Of a stretch of 64,000 nucleotides of DNA, positions 22,000 through 34,379 are shown one piece after another (the first letter of the stretch is position 1; each line of letters opens with the position of its first letter). The notes beneath the pieces are model-generated. The model saw nothing but the letters and a program-made list of their open reading frames with translations. It ran no database searches and was not told the DNA's origin. Source of the stretch: Ephydatia muelleri (Eukaryota; Porifera; Demospongiae; Spongillida; Spongillidae); contig JABACO010000006.1 of assembly GCA_013339895.1 (NCBI GenBank), positions 7,859,250 to 7,923,249 of the forward strand, written 5' to 3'. The translations under genes were made by a program, and so were the position numbers.

Positions 22000-23400
22000 G
22001 AAGGAAGAAACTAATTCCCCTTGATTTGGGATTCACTGCAAAAAGCAAAAAAAAAACACACAAAAAAAAACATCACGATAAATAAAGTAACAGATCTTAT
22101 ACATGTACATGCATAATTGCTTTTGTGGCTGCCGTGTTATGTTCCCGTCCCTAGGAAATTGTTGGTTGTAGGGAATTCAATTATATTTAGCCCTAGGAAT
22201 TGTTGGTACATGTAGTAGAGAATTCAAATATTTAGATCAGCCCAATCAATTACGGTGTTGAGTATGTTTAAACTGTGGGGATGGATTTTATGCTATTGTT
22301 GACCTTAACCGATTATACGCAGAATTGTAATACTTTGTGATCAGTATCGTACTGTATGGCATGGAATATTGATAGAGAATCTAGTGTGTGTGGGCAGCAT
22401 ACATGGTTCTATGCTGAGTGTACTTTGCGATGTGTTGGTAGCCTTGTATGTTAGCTGAGTGTGCATTGTACACGCTGCAGGTTTGAAGACCAATTATCAT
22501 TCAATGTGTTCCTCTCCCTACAAGAAGACTGTAAGATAGCAACAATTCTATTACAACTTTGTACAGACCCTATTGGTAACAAATCGCTCACTTACGGTTG
22601 TCTACGCTGGCGATATAGTACTATAGGAACAGGGCTGGAGGCACGCCTGTCACATTCACGCACCGTGGACGCAAATTTGCGTCTTCAGCATATAATTGGT
22701 TAACAGCTCCCCTATAGATGTTGTGCTGTTACCATTTAATATCTTATACATGTATACAGCCAGTGTGCATGCAAGGACAGAGTGGGCAATGCTTAAAATG
22801 CTTTGCAAAATGCAAATTACTGGTGAAATCCAGAGAGTTGAACTCATTTGGATGTAAACTAGGGGGTTTGTGTTTATCCATCGTCTCGTCATCCATCAAC
22901 TTAGCCTCATCCTCTCATACGTTTTCTGCCAGCGCAATCTCCTCACACATGATCGTCATTAGAAGGACGCTATTATACAGGCTCTGAAATAGAAATGTTG
23001 AATATTGCTCACATGCGATGTTGCAAAATACACAGTATGATACCTTACCCTGGCTAGAATGTCACTATATGCTATTTTGTTACACCTGCTACTTACTACA
23101 CATGCTTTTTACATTATACCACGTAAAGCTCAGCGCAGAAATAATTTTGTATTTCACTTCATCTGCTGAAAAGATACATGCTATATGAGTGTAACATAGA
23201 ATGCATTTGGTTTCGATGTGTATATATGTGCATAGCTTTGGAATAGGAGTGTAAATATTATAACTAACAGATCAACCATTACTCTATTTAGCACTCCTGC
23301 ACTTGCCACCTTATGTCAGCAAAACATGTCATATGTAGCCTCTGAGGCAAGCCCATGCAAACTGTTGACTAGTGAAGCAATTCATTACATTATGATGATC
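22000..23400 (-). other. CD225 copy 2 intron 3, 3' part
   Basis: No other gene recognised. Near 22140-22210 a TGTTCCCGTCCCTAGGAAATTG / AGCCCTAGGAATTGTTGG pair also occurs near 19240-19310, downstream (genomically) of both terminal exons' start side. It is therefore part of the duplicated exon-4 cassette. Confidence 0.5.
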
Positions 23401-26240
23401 AGCCACATGGACATGCAAACACAGCAGTCGCCTAAAGTAAATCACACCATAATTCCTTATGAAATATGTAGGCCTAGATACATGTATCAATACACCAATG
23501 CACATAGTACTTTAATTACAAGCACAGATATCTGACAGATGCACATACACGAGGTGCCACATGATCACCATAGTGACCATCGATTGTCATTACATATCGC
23601 ATAATAATAGCATTATATAAATACTAACAGTAGGTAGCTATATATACATCCGACATACCTTTGGATGATTTTATTGGTAGTACTATTTCGAAGATTTTGT
23701 TGACATTCCAGTGTATATTTAGCTTCCCCGCAAATCACTTTTTTTGCCAAGCAACCAGATTCAGGACTCTCTCTCAATACCATTGCCCTTTAGCAGCCTG
23801 TTTCCTTTCTGGGCTCTGCTTGATGCCTTATATGTTCAGTGGTCCTTGTCATGGCAGGCTCTGCTTGATAGTTTCACATTAATGTCTTGCGGTCCGTAAC
23901 AGGGTCAACTCCAAAAATTAGGAGTTAATCCCGTGCATTTTTGATGTCAAAATTCATGGTTAATTCTTTGCAATGGGTTTAAAATTCAACCAATTGTAAG
24001 AGCAAACAGTCAACCTATTTGGCACTTACCATTCAAGGATTAGCACTAACCATTATCGCTGATATAATGTTGCACTAAAAGATATTTGTGTTATGAAATG
24101 CAGTACATCTCTAGGCAAAGGTAGATAAACAAATATGGTAATTGGTAATCCTCAACTGATTAGTGCAGGATTTGATGATGGAGCTGGACTACCGGACCTT
24201 ACATGTACATGTTGAGATTGTGTGTGTGTGTGTGTGTGTGTGCCTAGGTATAAATGTGTGTCTGTGTGTTTATCTACATACCTTTTTCATGCATGTACAT
24301 GCCATTATTTACGTGTTTATTGTAACTTTTCCATATGTTTTAATAATATCTTGTTGTACTGATAGTTTATATGAGTAATTCAAGCTTTTACTATTCGGGG
24401 TTAACCCCTTAATTGCAGAACTGCAAGACATTAAAAGGTGCATTTTTTGAGGCTCTGCTCTCTGTGTATATTATTCTTAGTTCAGAGGCCTGTTATTTTC
24501 TGTTGTAGACTATATACGTAAAGCTAGATTACACCACTTGCTATTGCTCTTGCAGTTTTCTTGTTCGGTAATGACAAAATTCTAAATGATCCTTTTTGTC
24601 AGGAGCCTGTCAAACACGAGTTGTGTTTAGTCTGACCCAAATCTTATTTGGAGTTGCCATAACACATCTATCGATATATATAGCTTCAAGAGAATGTTAG
24701 CACAAAAGCGACAATGCCGACCAATTCTGAAGCTATAGTTGTTGATTGAAAAGTGTTCCAATCCCGAGTTAGGCAAGGTCAAGAAGAAGGAGGAGGAGCA
24801 TTTTGGGACTATGAACGAGTAACAAATTTGTTTGAAACAACTGTGCGTTTTTGCGAAATAATATAACGGCGAAACTGGTAATTTCCGTCTTTTTGTTCGA
24901 TAAGAACCGATCATCCGGAGACTCATTAGAAACAGGTCACGTGTTTTAATGACATTCATAGTCAGTGTATGGAAGTTTCTAGCGAAACTTCTGATGGCCT
25001 GTGTGCGTGCCAATGTAAGTGTCCATTAGTTCCACGAAATCTATAGGCACAAGTAGTGGTGATGGACCAAGAATTAGTGTATTCATGTGTGTGTGTGTGT
25101 TGTATCTATCTTAGCAAACATTGCTTCAGCTAGGCCTTTAGTTATGGATAGCTTTATTCCATGTTCCTATGCATGCGAAGCTTTGAAATACTCAGTATTT
25201 AGTCTCTTGTGCATTGCATCTCAGAACACACTTTAATGTACTTCATCAGCAAGTCACAATTGATGATTACACTAAATGTACGCTGTAGTACATGTACAAC
25301 ACTTGTCATGATGAGCTTTGTGATGTTCAATAAATGAAATGAATCTTCTATTTTACAAGAACAGTTTCAGATGTTCATTCCTGTCTTTGTGCACATATTT
25401 GTTCCTGTGTACACTTGTGCATATTGCATTGCTGAGAGAGATTGTGATTTCTGTGAATGTGCGGATGAGCTTGAATGCAGGTGGAAATCGGTACATGCAG
25501 CTAAGACTCTTGTCACTTTGTTTCCTTCTCTTTGTGCACTAGGTGTGTTTCCGCATTGCTAGTTGTCTGTATCACTGCATTGCTAGTTCCATCGGTGCAG
25601 ATCTAGTTATGTATGCCTCTGGATTGCTGGAACTTTATGTGTCTCCAAGTTGCAGTACGACTAGTCGTGCATTGCAAGTTATGTGCATGTGTGTAAAAGT
25701 CATTCAGAAGGTCAGACAAATGTTTTGTTAGCCTGTCAGACGAGCATGAATTCAAGCCTCTATGGAGCATTCTTCGCCTGTGTGTAGGTTAAACAAACAA
25801 ATCCAGTGCTCAATACTGGGTACACACACAACTCACACAAACTAGTTATGCAGAGGCACACATAACTGGCATCACTAGTTGTGTGTGCTTCTGCATTGAA
25901 GGAAACAAAGTTACAACAACCAATTTCCACCTGCATTCAAGCCCATAATTTCTATCAGGTAGGAATAAATATCTGCAACCGTTTTTGTAAAGAAGCAGAT
26001 CCATTCCATTTATTGCACATCATCATTGGGACAGGTTTGTATATGTACCATAGTGTACATCTGACATAGGCACATTGCACTTTTCAATTGTGACTTGCTG
26101 ACGAACTAAATTCTAAGATGCATTGCACAAAGGACTAGGTCCTGAGTATCCACTGCCATGCACAAAGATCTCAAAGCTTCCCATGCATAGGAACACTCAC
26201 ACCAAACACACACACACACACATACACACACACACACACA
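23401..26240. repeat. Left arm of a 2.8-kb inverted repeat
   Basis: Matches 33530-30604 in inverse order at roughly 95% identity where compared (for example 23650-24040 against 33260-32880). It lies wholly in intron 3 of CD225 copy 2. One breakpoint is the CA/GT microsatellite at about 26205-26240. No conserved coding frame: the 128-codon frame at 24627-25013 is disrupted in the other arm. Confidence 0.85.
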
Positions 26241-26345
26241 CTTTCTTGGTACAGTGTAGATCAACATTCCTTGGTTGTACCTATAGATTTCACTGGAACT
26301 AAGGTGCACACTTACATAACAGGCCATTACAATAGCCTAGCCTGT
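24995..26345. mobile_element. Foldback element inside the inverted-repeat arm
   Basis: About 24995-25740 is an imperfect inverted copy of about 26345-25775. Both share GTTCCTATGCATG, CATCAGCAAGTCACAATTGA-like, AATAAATGRAATGRATCT and GAATGCAGGTGGAAAT blocks in mirrored order. The same structure is in the right arm (about 30604-31830). It has long arms, a short centre and no transposase. Likely a foldback or long-TIR element that predates the arm duplication. Confidence 0.6.
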
Positions 26346-26850
26346 TGTAAACTAGCTCTCTGACAGACCTGTGCATTAATTAGAAAACCAATTGAGGCTT
26401 AATTGAGGTAGCATATGCATGAAGGGAGAATAATTTAGAAAGGAAGGAGCATTTTAACAGTGTGGAAGGTGTTGTTATCAGCCTGAATGCAACAACACAC
26501 CCATGTAGTTTTTCTTCATGCATACAGAATGCATGCCCATTTGTTGTAAAGTAATATGTGCAGTTTGCGTGCTAGCTGCATCACATGAGGCAATAAGCTT
26601 GGTCTGGGGTATAAGAAAGATTATCTGTGGTCAACAGTGAAATCTTAACTGGATCTAAATTGTGAACTGGACAATTGGTAGCGAAATCGATGGTTAAATA
26701 ATGTTAATTGACCAGAAGTATTGACAAACATTTTCCTAGCTGCAGCATGTTAATTGCAAAATCTCCAAAAAAAAGTATCTACATCAGATCAAATGTTATT
26801 CCCATTAAAAACCTTTGCCTGCAATAAGGAACATCCGGTATACTACTTAC

Positions 26851-27030
26851 CGATGAAGCCAACATGATGGCTGAAATGGTGCACATGAGGGATGTCCACC
26901 CTGCACACATCACACAGATGATGGCCATCACAAGAGAGAGGGTCATGTAGTGGTCTCCAGTGGGACGATGGACCACAGTAGTGGTAGCAGCAGATGGCTG
27001 TGCATTAATCACCACTACATTGCTGCTTTG
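26851..27030 (-). CDS. CD225/dispanin copy 2, exon 3 (TM1 half of domain)
   Basis: 180 bp, phase 0 at both ends: acceptor TTCTTTATAG, donor GTAAGTAGTA. It encodes QSSNVVVINAQPSAATTTVV, then the start of the CD225 domain with a membrane helix (YMTLSLVMAIICVMCAGWTS) and LMCTISAIMLASS before the junction. Exon 4 continues with AKNDDAAGN, the expected position of the conserved cytosolic loop. CD225 proteins use these two segments for membrane insertion and oligomerisation. Usual family loop residues (for example RSAxDxxxGD) are replaced by SSAKNDDAAG, so it is a divergent member. Confidence 0.8.
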
Positions 27031-27091
27031 CTATAAAGAAGATAATTTTATAGTTGCATGTATGAAGGCAGAAAATGCAATGTTACCATAC

Positions 27092-27315
27092 CTGTTGTTG
27101 GAACGGCTGACCCTGAGGATACTGAGGGGGAGGTATAGGCTGGTACCCTGCATAGTCATATGACCCATACCCTGTATACCCAGGGGGTTGGAGCCCAGGG
27201 GTTTGGAACCCAGGTGGTTGAAATTCAGGCTGGGATGTTGGGTACCCTGGTTGGAATCCAGACTGGGGTGGCTCGTACAATGGTGGAGCCGATGGAGTAC
27301 ACCCTAGTAAAGGTA
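27092..27315 (-). CDS. CD225/dispanin copy 2, exon 2 (proline-rich N region)
   Basis: Acceptor TTATTTCTCAG and donor GTATGG. It starts in phase with the single G left over from exon 1 (G+TA=Val). It reads VPLLGCTPSAPPLYEPPQ, then Pro/Gly/Tyr/Gln-rich sequence (QPPGFQTPGLQPPGYTGYG and IPPPQYPQGQPFQQQ). PSAPPLYE overlaps a PSAP-type and a PPxY-type motif. Such motifs are known to bind TSG101 (ESCRT-I) and NEDD4-family WW domains. This suggests endosomal trafficking or ubiquitin control, by inference. Confidence 0.8.
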
Positions 27316-27589
27316 CTGAGAAATAAGAAGATAAAAATGATCATCTTCTCTCTGTCTCTCTCCCCCACACACATTCACTCTTACTCTCTCTGTCTCCTAG
27401 TGCCCAGGCCACCTCCCCTCATCCCCCTTTTTTTATTTGTGCATCTGCTGTGGTAATACACACCCACAAATGGAAACTCCATATGTGCGCGAGAGTAAAC
27501 ACCATAGCCTGTGTATTCACCATTTCATTAGTCCTGCATAGATAGGCAGGCTGCACCAAATACAATGGAGAGATGGAGAGAGAGGGAAA

Positions 27590-28262
27590 GAGGGAGTGAA
27601 AGAGAGGGGGAGAGGGAGAGGGAGAGGGACGAGGGAGAGGGAGAGGGAGGGGGAGGGGAGGGGGAGGGGGAGGGGGAGGGGGAGGGGAGGGAGGGAGGGA
27701 TGGGAGGGAGGGAGGGAGGGAGGGAGGGACGGGAGGGAGGGACGGGAGGGAGGGAGGGAGGGAGGGAGGGAGGGAGGGAGGGAGGGAGGGAGGGAGGGAG
27801 GGAGGGAGGGAGGGACGGCGAGGGAGGGAGGAGGGAGGGAGGGAGGACGGGAGGGAGGGATGGGAGGGAGGATGGGAGGGAGGGAGGGAGGGAGGGAGGG
27901 AGGGAGGGAGGAGGGAGGGAGGGAGGGAGGGAGGGAGGGAGGGAGGGAGGGAGGGAGGGAGGGAGGGAGGGAGGAGGGAGGGAGGGAGGGGGAGAGGGAG
28001 GGAGGGAGGGAGGGTGAAGGGAGGGAGGGAGGAGGGAGGGAGGGAGGGAGGGAGGAGGGAGGGAGGGAGGGAGGGAGGGAGGGAGGGAGGGAGGGAGGGA
28101 GGGAGGGAGGGAGGGAGGGAGGGAGGGAGGGAGGGAGGGAGGGAGGGAGGGAGGGAGGGAGGGAGGGAGGGAGGAGGGAGGGAGGAGGGAGGGAGGGAGG
28201 GAGGGAGGGAGGGAGGGAGGGAGGGAGGGAGGGAGGGAGGGAGGGAGGGAGGGAGGGAGAGG
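27590..28262. repeat. (GGGA)n array in CD225 copy 2 intron 1
   Basis: About 670 bp, mostly perfect GGGA (CCCT on the gene strand) with rare ACGG, ATGG and AGGG variants. Copy 1 lacks it at the matching place (near 8478), so it expanded after duplication. Long frames on both strands are artefacts. Confidence 0.95.
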
Positions 28263-29139
28263 GGAAGGTGGGAGGGGAGATACATCTGCCACCTGCAACA
28301 TAATTCTCATTGACCTTCAAATGGAATTGCATGCAGCAACCCCAAGCTTAGAGCCCTTTGTCAGGGCTGTTGGCCAGACATACTTCTTTTGGATACCACC
28401 ACAATGATACTCTTACAAATAAGTGTCACTCTACAGGTTAAGCATCCTTCGACTTTATTTCGACGATTAAAGCATTAATATTTTTATAGTTCAATATCCT
28501 TGTGTACAAGTAACATTAAAACTTAGCCTTGTCCAATAGTGCACCCATGCGCTTTTTTCAATGAGGAATTTGCAATATACGATATCTTCTAAATCAATCC
28601 TGGAAAAACGTAGAAATCTTCAGTACATACTATTTATACAGGTAGGTGAAAAGCAGGCTCGCTGCATGGTAATTAATAACTCATGAATAGCATCATCGCG
28701 TATTGATTGCGTACTCCAACATAGTGCGTAATGTCAGAGCATAATACAATCTGTTTTGATAATCCAACAGCAGCTACGAGCGAGGTCTGGGTACGAAACA
28801 AGATATCCGCAGTGGATATAAAATAACTGTATCGAACTACAACCACCGCACTAGATCCATGCATGCCTGCCGTTCAAGACTAATGTACTTTCAAAAAAAT
28901 ACCGGTATGCTATATACAAGTTCACCTACGAACACTATTTACCGATCTCGCGAGCTTCTGATCATCGCGGCACGCACTAAATCCGACCAAAAAAGGCTAG
29001 CCTATTTAGCTGTCTCATTCGCGCTGAACTCAACAGGCTTAAAGCATACATTTGTGCTTTCGACCAAAACGCGGTAAAGTATAACAGATATATTTATAAT
29101 TTGGTAGGTATCGGGTTATGACAAGATGTACTCACTCAC
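28263..29139 (-). other. CD225 copy 2 intron 1, 5' part
   Basis: Diverged inverted counterpart of copy 1 sequence at 244-480, 2850-3480 and 8030-8480. It provides the empty-site comparison for the insertions in copy 1. No coding signal beyond short shadows. Confidence 0.7.
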
Positions 29140-29155
29140 CTTTAACGTCCGACAT
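29140..29155 (-). CDS. CD225/dispanin copy 2, exon 1 (MSDVK)
   Basis: ATG at 29155-29153, then TCG GAC GTT AAA and a single G, followed by a strong donor GTGAGTGAG. The leftover base fits exon 2. The same exon with one substitution (MSDAK) is at 228-243. The start is supported by conservation of ATG, frame and donor in both copies while surrounding sequence diverges. Confidence 0.7.
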
Positions 29156-29400
29156 CACACACGGACTGCCAATTACGGAATTATTGAACTGCAAATCACT
29201 GTGTATACGATCTTATAGATGGTAAATAAATAGAATAGAAACACGTGATCGATTAAAAGTATATAGGTCACCACGGGCACTTGCACTGTGGCGTGTAGGA
29301 AATAAGTTGTCATCGTAATGGCTGATGAACACGCGGTCTCCTACTCTCTGGCCTCTTCAACCCGAGGTGTGGTTCGCGCAGGCTGAAGCACAGTTTAATT
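29156..29400 (-). promoter_or_regulatory. Likely promoter / 5' UTR of CD225 copy 2
   Basis: Counterpart of 1-227. The conserved block at about 29226-29255 holds CACGTG and an AT-rich stretch about 70-100 bp upstream of the ATG. The sequence further out (CCACACCTCGG region) is also recognisable in copy 1. Confidence 0.5.
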
Positions 29401-29429
29401 AACCTCCGCATGCATGCGGTTTAACTTGA

Positions 29430-30603
29430 TGCTACAAAGTATTACTAGGTACTACGTGCTCGACCAAGCGACGGCGACAGGTTTGCTGGACCTCATCACA
29501 ACTATTGTGTAAACGGTTGATGAACATGGAAACATACCATTTAGTCACATGCGGCAGTTCTAGTGGGCCAATGGATCTATAAAGTTCTTCCCTCTGAATC
29601 CTTATGTACGCAATATACTGTGTCAACATCTGAGGGCCACATGTACATAATTATTATGCTTAAGTTCGCCAACAAAGGCCTATTCATTCTGCGATACATG
29701 TATAATATGTAGGTACATGGATATATTTTTCAAACTGATATTTTTGCAACAATTTGCATGGTTCTAAAAGAGTAAAAAATGTGCATTCCAACGGTATATT
29801 AATTATCATATCATCTTTTTTCATTCGGTCAATACGGCAGCATAAAGCGGTACTCTTGAATGTATGGAGTTGAATGACCGCGCTTAAAAAAACTGTGCCG
29901 GTTTAACTTATATTCGCTACACTGAACTTACTAAACATGCTACTGCAGCCAAATATATAAGGAGTAACTGCCACATATACCTGCATATGAAAATATAGTT
30001 TTTAGAAGGTACTACAGCAGATATTATACATAAAATCATGCCAAATATGCAGGCTGCTCATGGTAGCGATATAGGAATATATAGCCAAGTGTATATATAT
30101 ATCATGTTCATGGTAGCTATATATCATGTTCTCGGAAACAAAATTTTACCATTCAATGAAAAAGGCATTTCACATGTCAGGAAAATCAACAAAAATCATA
30201 TATCCAGTAATACACATGTAGTCAGTAAGCAGCTGTAATATGCATATTTTTTCATCTTCCCCTTCTTCCTCGATGTCTTCCTGTGTCCAGTAACAAATGG
30301 TGGCTTTTAGAACTTTGCCAGCACTTTTCACTGAAATAATGTGTCCATGATACAAAATATTTTGTTTTTGCTCAGTAAATCATAAATTTTCAATGTAAAG
30401 GCCATTAAGTATAGACATATCAGATAATTATAACATTTCTAACAGTTTCTGTTTGTTCAATGCTAAGTTCTGGGAGAACTTCAGACAACTCAGCATTGTT
30501 AGTAAGTAATAAATTCAGCTTTTTTTTCCAGCCTCCTTCTGTAACTTGAATCTATTTTCTACGGTAGAAAAAAGATCAAAAAAAGATTCAAGTTACAGAC
30601 GTA
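29430..30603. other. Unassigned sequence
   Basis: 29560-29610 shares GGGCCAATGGATCTA and CTCTGAATCCT with 13545-13600, a short dispersed repeat. Near 30535-30600 there is a short palindrome around CTGTAACTTGAATCT / AGATTCAAGTTACAG. No gene recognised. Confidence 0.45.
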
Positions 30604-31815
30604 ATGTGTGTGTGGGTGTTTGGTGTGAGTGTTCCTATGCATGTGAAGCTTTGAGATCTTTGTGCATGGTAGTGGATACTCAGGACCTAGTCCTTTGTGC
30701 AATGCATCTTAGAATTTAGTTCATCAGCAAGTCACAATTGAAAAGTGCAATGTGTCTATGTCAGATGTACACTATGGTACATTTACAAACCTGTCCCAAT
30801 GATGATGTGCAATAAATGGAATGGATCTGCTTCTTTACAAAAACGGTTTGCAGATATTTATTCCTACCTGATAGAAATTATGGGCTTGAATGCAGGTGGA
30901 AATTGGTTGTTGTACTTTGTTTCCTTCAATGCAGAAGCACACATAACTAGTGATGCCAGTTATGTGTGCCACTGCATACCTAGTTGGTGTGAGTTGTGTA
31001 TCCTTCTGCATGGCTGCATTTCCTTCTGCATGGCTGCATTGGTTGTTGTTGTACCCAGTATTAAGCACTGGATTTGTTTGTTTAACCTACACACAGGCAA
31101 AGAATGCTCCATAGAGGCTTGAATTCATGCTCGTCTGACAGGCTAACAAAACATTTGTCTGACCTTCTGAATGACTTTTACACACATGCACACAACTTGC
31201 AATGCACAACAAGTCGTACTGCAACTTGGAGACACATAAAGTTCCAGCAATCCAGAGGCATACATAACCAGATCTGCACCGATGGAACTAGCAATGCAGT
31301 GATACAGACAACTAGCAATGCAGAAACACACCTAGTACACAAACAGAAGGAAACAAAGTTACAACACACCATGACTAGAGTCTTAGCTGCATGTACCGAT
31401 TTCCACCTGCATTCATTCTCATCCGCACATTCACAGAAATCACAATCTCTCTCAGCAATACAATATGAAACATACTGCTGACACACAAGTGTACACAGGA
31501 ACAATTATGTACACAAAGACAGGAATGAACAACTGAAACTGTTCTTGTAAAATAGAAGATTCGTTTCATTTATTGAACATCACAAAGCTCATCATTACAA
31601 GTGTTGTACATGTACTGTAGCGTACATTTAGTGTAATCATCAATTGTGACTTAATTGCTGATGAAGTACATTAAAGTGTGTTCTGAGATGCAATGCACAA
31701 GAGACTAAATACTGAGTATTTCTAAGATCTCAAAGCTTCGCATGCATAGGAACATGGAATAAAGCTATCCATAACTAAAGGCCTAGCTGAAGCAATGTAA
31801 GATATATATAGATAC

Positions 31816-31855
<40 letters not shown>

Positions 31856-33530
31856 AATACACTAATTCTTGGTCTATCACCACTTCTTGTGCCTATAGAT
31901 TTCGTGGAACTAATGGACACTTACATTGGCATCCACACAGGCCATCGGAAGACGTCCATACACTGACTATGAATGTCATTAAAACACGTGACCTGTTTCT
32001 AATGAGTCTCCGGATGATCGGTTCTTATCGAACAAAAAGACGGAAATGACCATGCAGTTTCGCCGTTATATTATTTCGCAAAAACGCACAGTTGTTTCAA
32101 ACTAAAATGGTACTACCTGTCCTCGTTCATAGTCCCAAAATACTCCTCCTCCTTCTTGACCTTGCCTAACTCGGGTTTGGAACACTTTTCAATCAACAAC
32201 TAGCTTCAGAATTGGTCGGCATTGTTGCTTTTGTGCTAACATTCTCTTGAAGCTATATATCGATAGGTGTGTTATGGCAACTCCAAATAAGATTTGGGTC
32301 AGACTAAACACAACTCGTGTTTGACAGGCTCCTGACAAAAAGGATCATTTAGAATTTTGTCATTACCGAACAAGAAAACTGCAAGAGCAATAGCAAGTGG
32401 TGTAATCTAGCTTTACGTATATAGTCTACAACAGAAAATAACAGGCCTCTGAACTAAGAATAATATACACAGAGAGCAGAGCCTCAAAAAATGCACCTTT
32501 TAATGTCTTGCAGTTCTGCAATTAAGGGGTTAACCCCGAATAGTAAAAGCTTGAATTACGCATATAAACTATCAGTACAACAAAACATATGGAAAAGTTA
32601 TAATAAACACGTAAAAAAAAAGGCATGTACATACATGAAAAAGGTATGTAGATAAACACACAGACACACATTTATACCTAGGCATACACACACACACATC
32701 TCAACATGTGCATGTAAGGTCCGGTAGTCCAGCTCCATCATCAAATCCTGCACTATCAGTTGAGATTACCAATTACCATATTTGTTTATCTACCTTTGCC
32801 TAAGAGATGTACTGCAATTCATAACACAAATATCTTTTAGTGCAACATTATATCAGCGATAATGGTTAGTGCTAATCCTCGAATGGTAAGTGCCAAATAG
32901 GTTGACTGTTTGCTCTTACAATTGGTTGAATTTTTAAACCCATATTGCAAAAAATGAACCATGAATTTTGACATCAAAATGCACGGGAGTAACCCCTAAT
33001 TTTTGGGGTTGTCCCCGTTATGGACCGCAAGACATTAATGTGAAACTATCAAGCAGAGCCTGCCATGACAAGGACCGCTGAACATGTAAGGTATATCAAG
33101 CAGAGCCCAGAAAGGAAACAGGCTGCTAAAGGGCAATGGTATTGAGAGAGAGTCCTGAATCTGGTTGCTTGGCAAAAAAAAGTGATTTGCGGGGAGGCTA
33201 AATATACACTGGAGTATCAACAAAATCTTCGAAATAGGACTACCAATAAAATCACCCAAAGGTATGTCGGATGTATGTATAGCTACCTACTGTTAGCATT
33301 TATATAATGCTATTATTATGCGATATGTAATGACAATCGATGGTCACTATGGTGATCATGTGGCACCTCGTGTATGTGCATCTGTCAGATATCTGTGCTT
33401 GTAATTAAAGTACTATGTGCATTGGTGTATTGATACATGTATCTAGGCCTACATATCTCATAAGGAATTATGGTGTGATTTACTTTCTGGTAGAGTGAGG
33501 CGACTGCTGTGTTTGCATGTCCATGTGGCT
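30604..33530. repeat. Right arm of the inverted repeat (intron 3 of relic copy 3)
   Basis: Inverse of 26240-23401. It carries the same foldback element (30604-31830) with a (CA)n tract at about 31819-31852. Relative to the gene it reads in the plus direction, toward the exon-4 relic at 34.4 kb. So it is best seen as intron 3 of a third CD225 copy whose exons 1-3 are missing. Confidence 0.8.
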
Positions 33531-33955
33531 AACTAGTGGGCATGTCACCGAGTTCACTTACATGAGATGTATCACAAGCTCTTTTTATACATCTATTTTG
33601 GTAGTGCTCTATTTACACAGCATCTCCTCCTTTACACAATAAAGGTCACATGATTTTCTGCCTTAGGGTGAGTATTGAGGGGAAATTAAAATTGCATTAT
33701 GGAAGTCATCAAAGAGTGTATGAGGCAATCTTTGCCCAGGCTAAAGATAAGTTTCAGTTTACAGTGTGCATGTAGATGCATTATGTCCATTATGGGACAA
33801 TCTTTGATTTAGTGTTGTAATTAGGTTAGAGCATCTTGATATTATAACTGCTATTGATATCTTATCTACCACTTGATTCAACGCATCTTGTAGTTAAACA
33901 ACTTAGTTACAACCTAACTTTTTCTTAATATTCAACCAAAATGAATCTGTTCATA
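33531..33955 (+). repeat. 425-bp repeat shared with 11625-12020
   Basis: Direct-orientation match containing ATTTTGGTAGTGCTCTATTT, CAGGCTAAAGATAA and CAACGCATCTTGTA blocks at about 80% identity. Here it is not enclosed in recognisable TIRs. Confidence 0.75.
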
Positions 33956-34379
33956 CCATGTTAAAGGGGTAGTTTTGATATACAAGTAAATTTATTATTG
34001 AGAATGTGATTTGGATCTAGGATCAGGTGCAGTAAGGTACTGAAACGACGTTACAATAAAAGTATACAAATATAGATAATATTCTATGTCCAAAAAACCA
34101 ATTTTATAGTTGTGCTTTCTATTGAGCCCCCTCCAACAGAAAGTTAGTTTTTTTTTTGCATCAGCACCACCAAATCTTATATCAAATCCCTTTCTCTATA
34201 AGAATTCATTTATATTTCCTTCCCCGTAAGGATTTACGAGAGGTGCTGGCACTGTATTGTGTTCACTATTGTTTCCTTGCGTTTTACAGCACTGACTGCT
34301 ACATTCTAATTTGTCTTCACTACGAGAATGCATTCTCATTAGCATGATATGTGTATTCTATTCCCCATTTTGGTTGGTC

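Noticed and set aside
24627-25013. 128-codon minus-strand frame inside the inverted-repeat arm
   Set aside because: The equivalent sequence in the other arm is interrupted and no motif is recognised, so it is not conserved as protein.
27419-28332. PPSL / GGREGG frames of 235-288 codons
   Set aside because: Pure translation of the GGGA array, open in several frames on both strands.
30745-31569. Cys-rich frames in the right arm
   Set aside because: They mirror the frames of the left arm within the foldback element, and neither is conserved as a protein.
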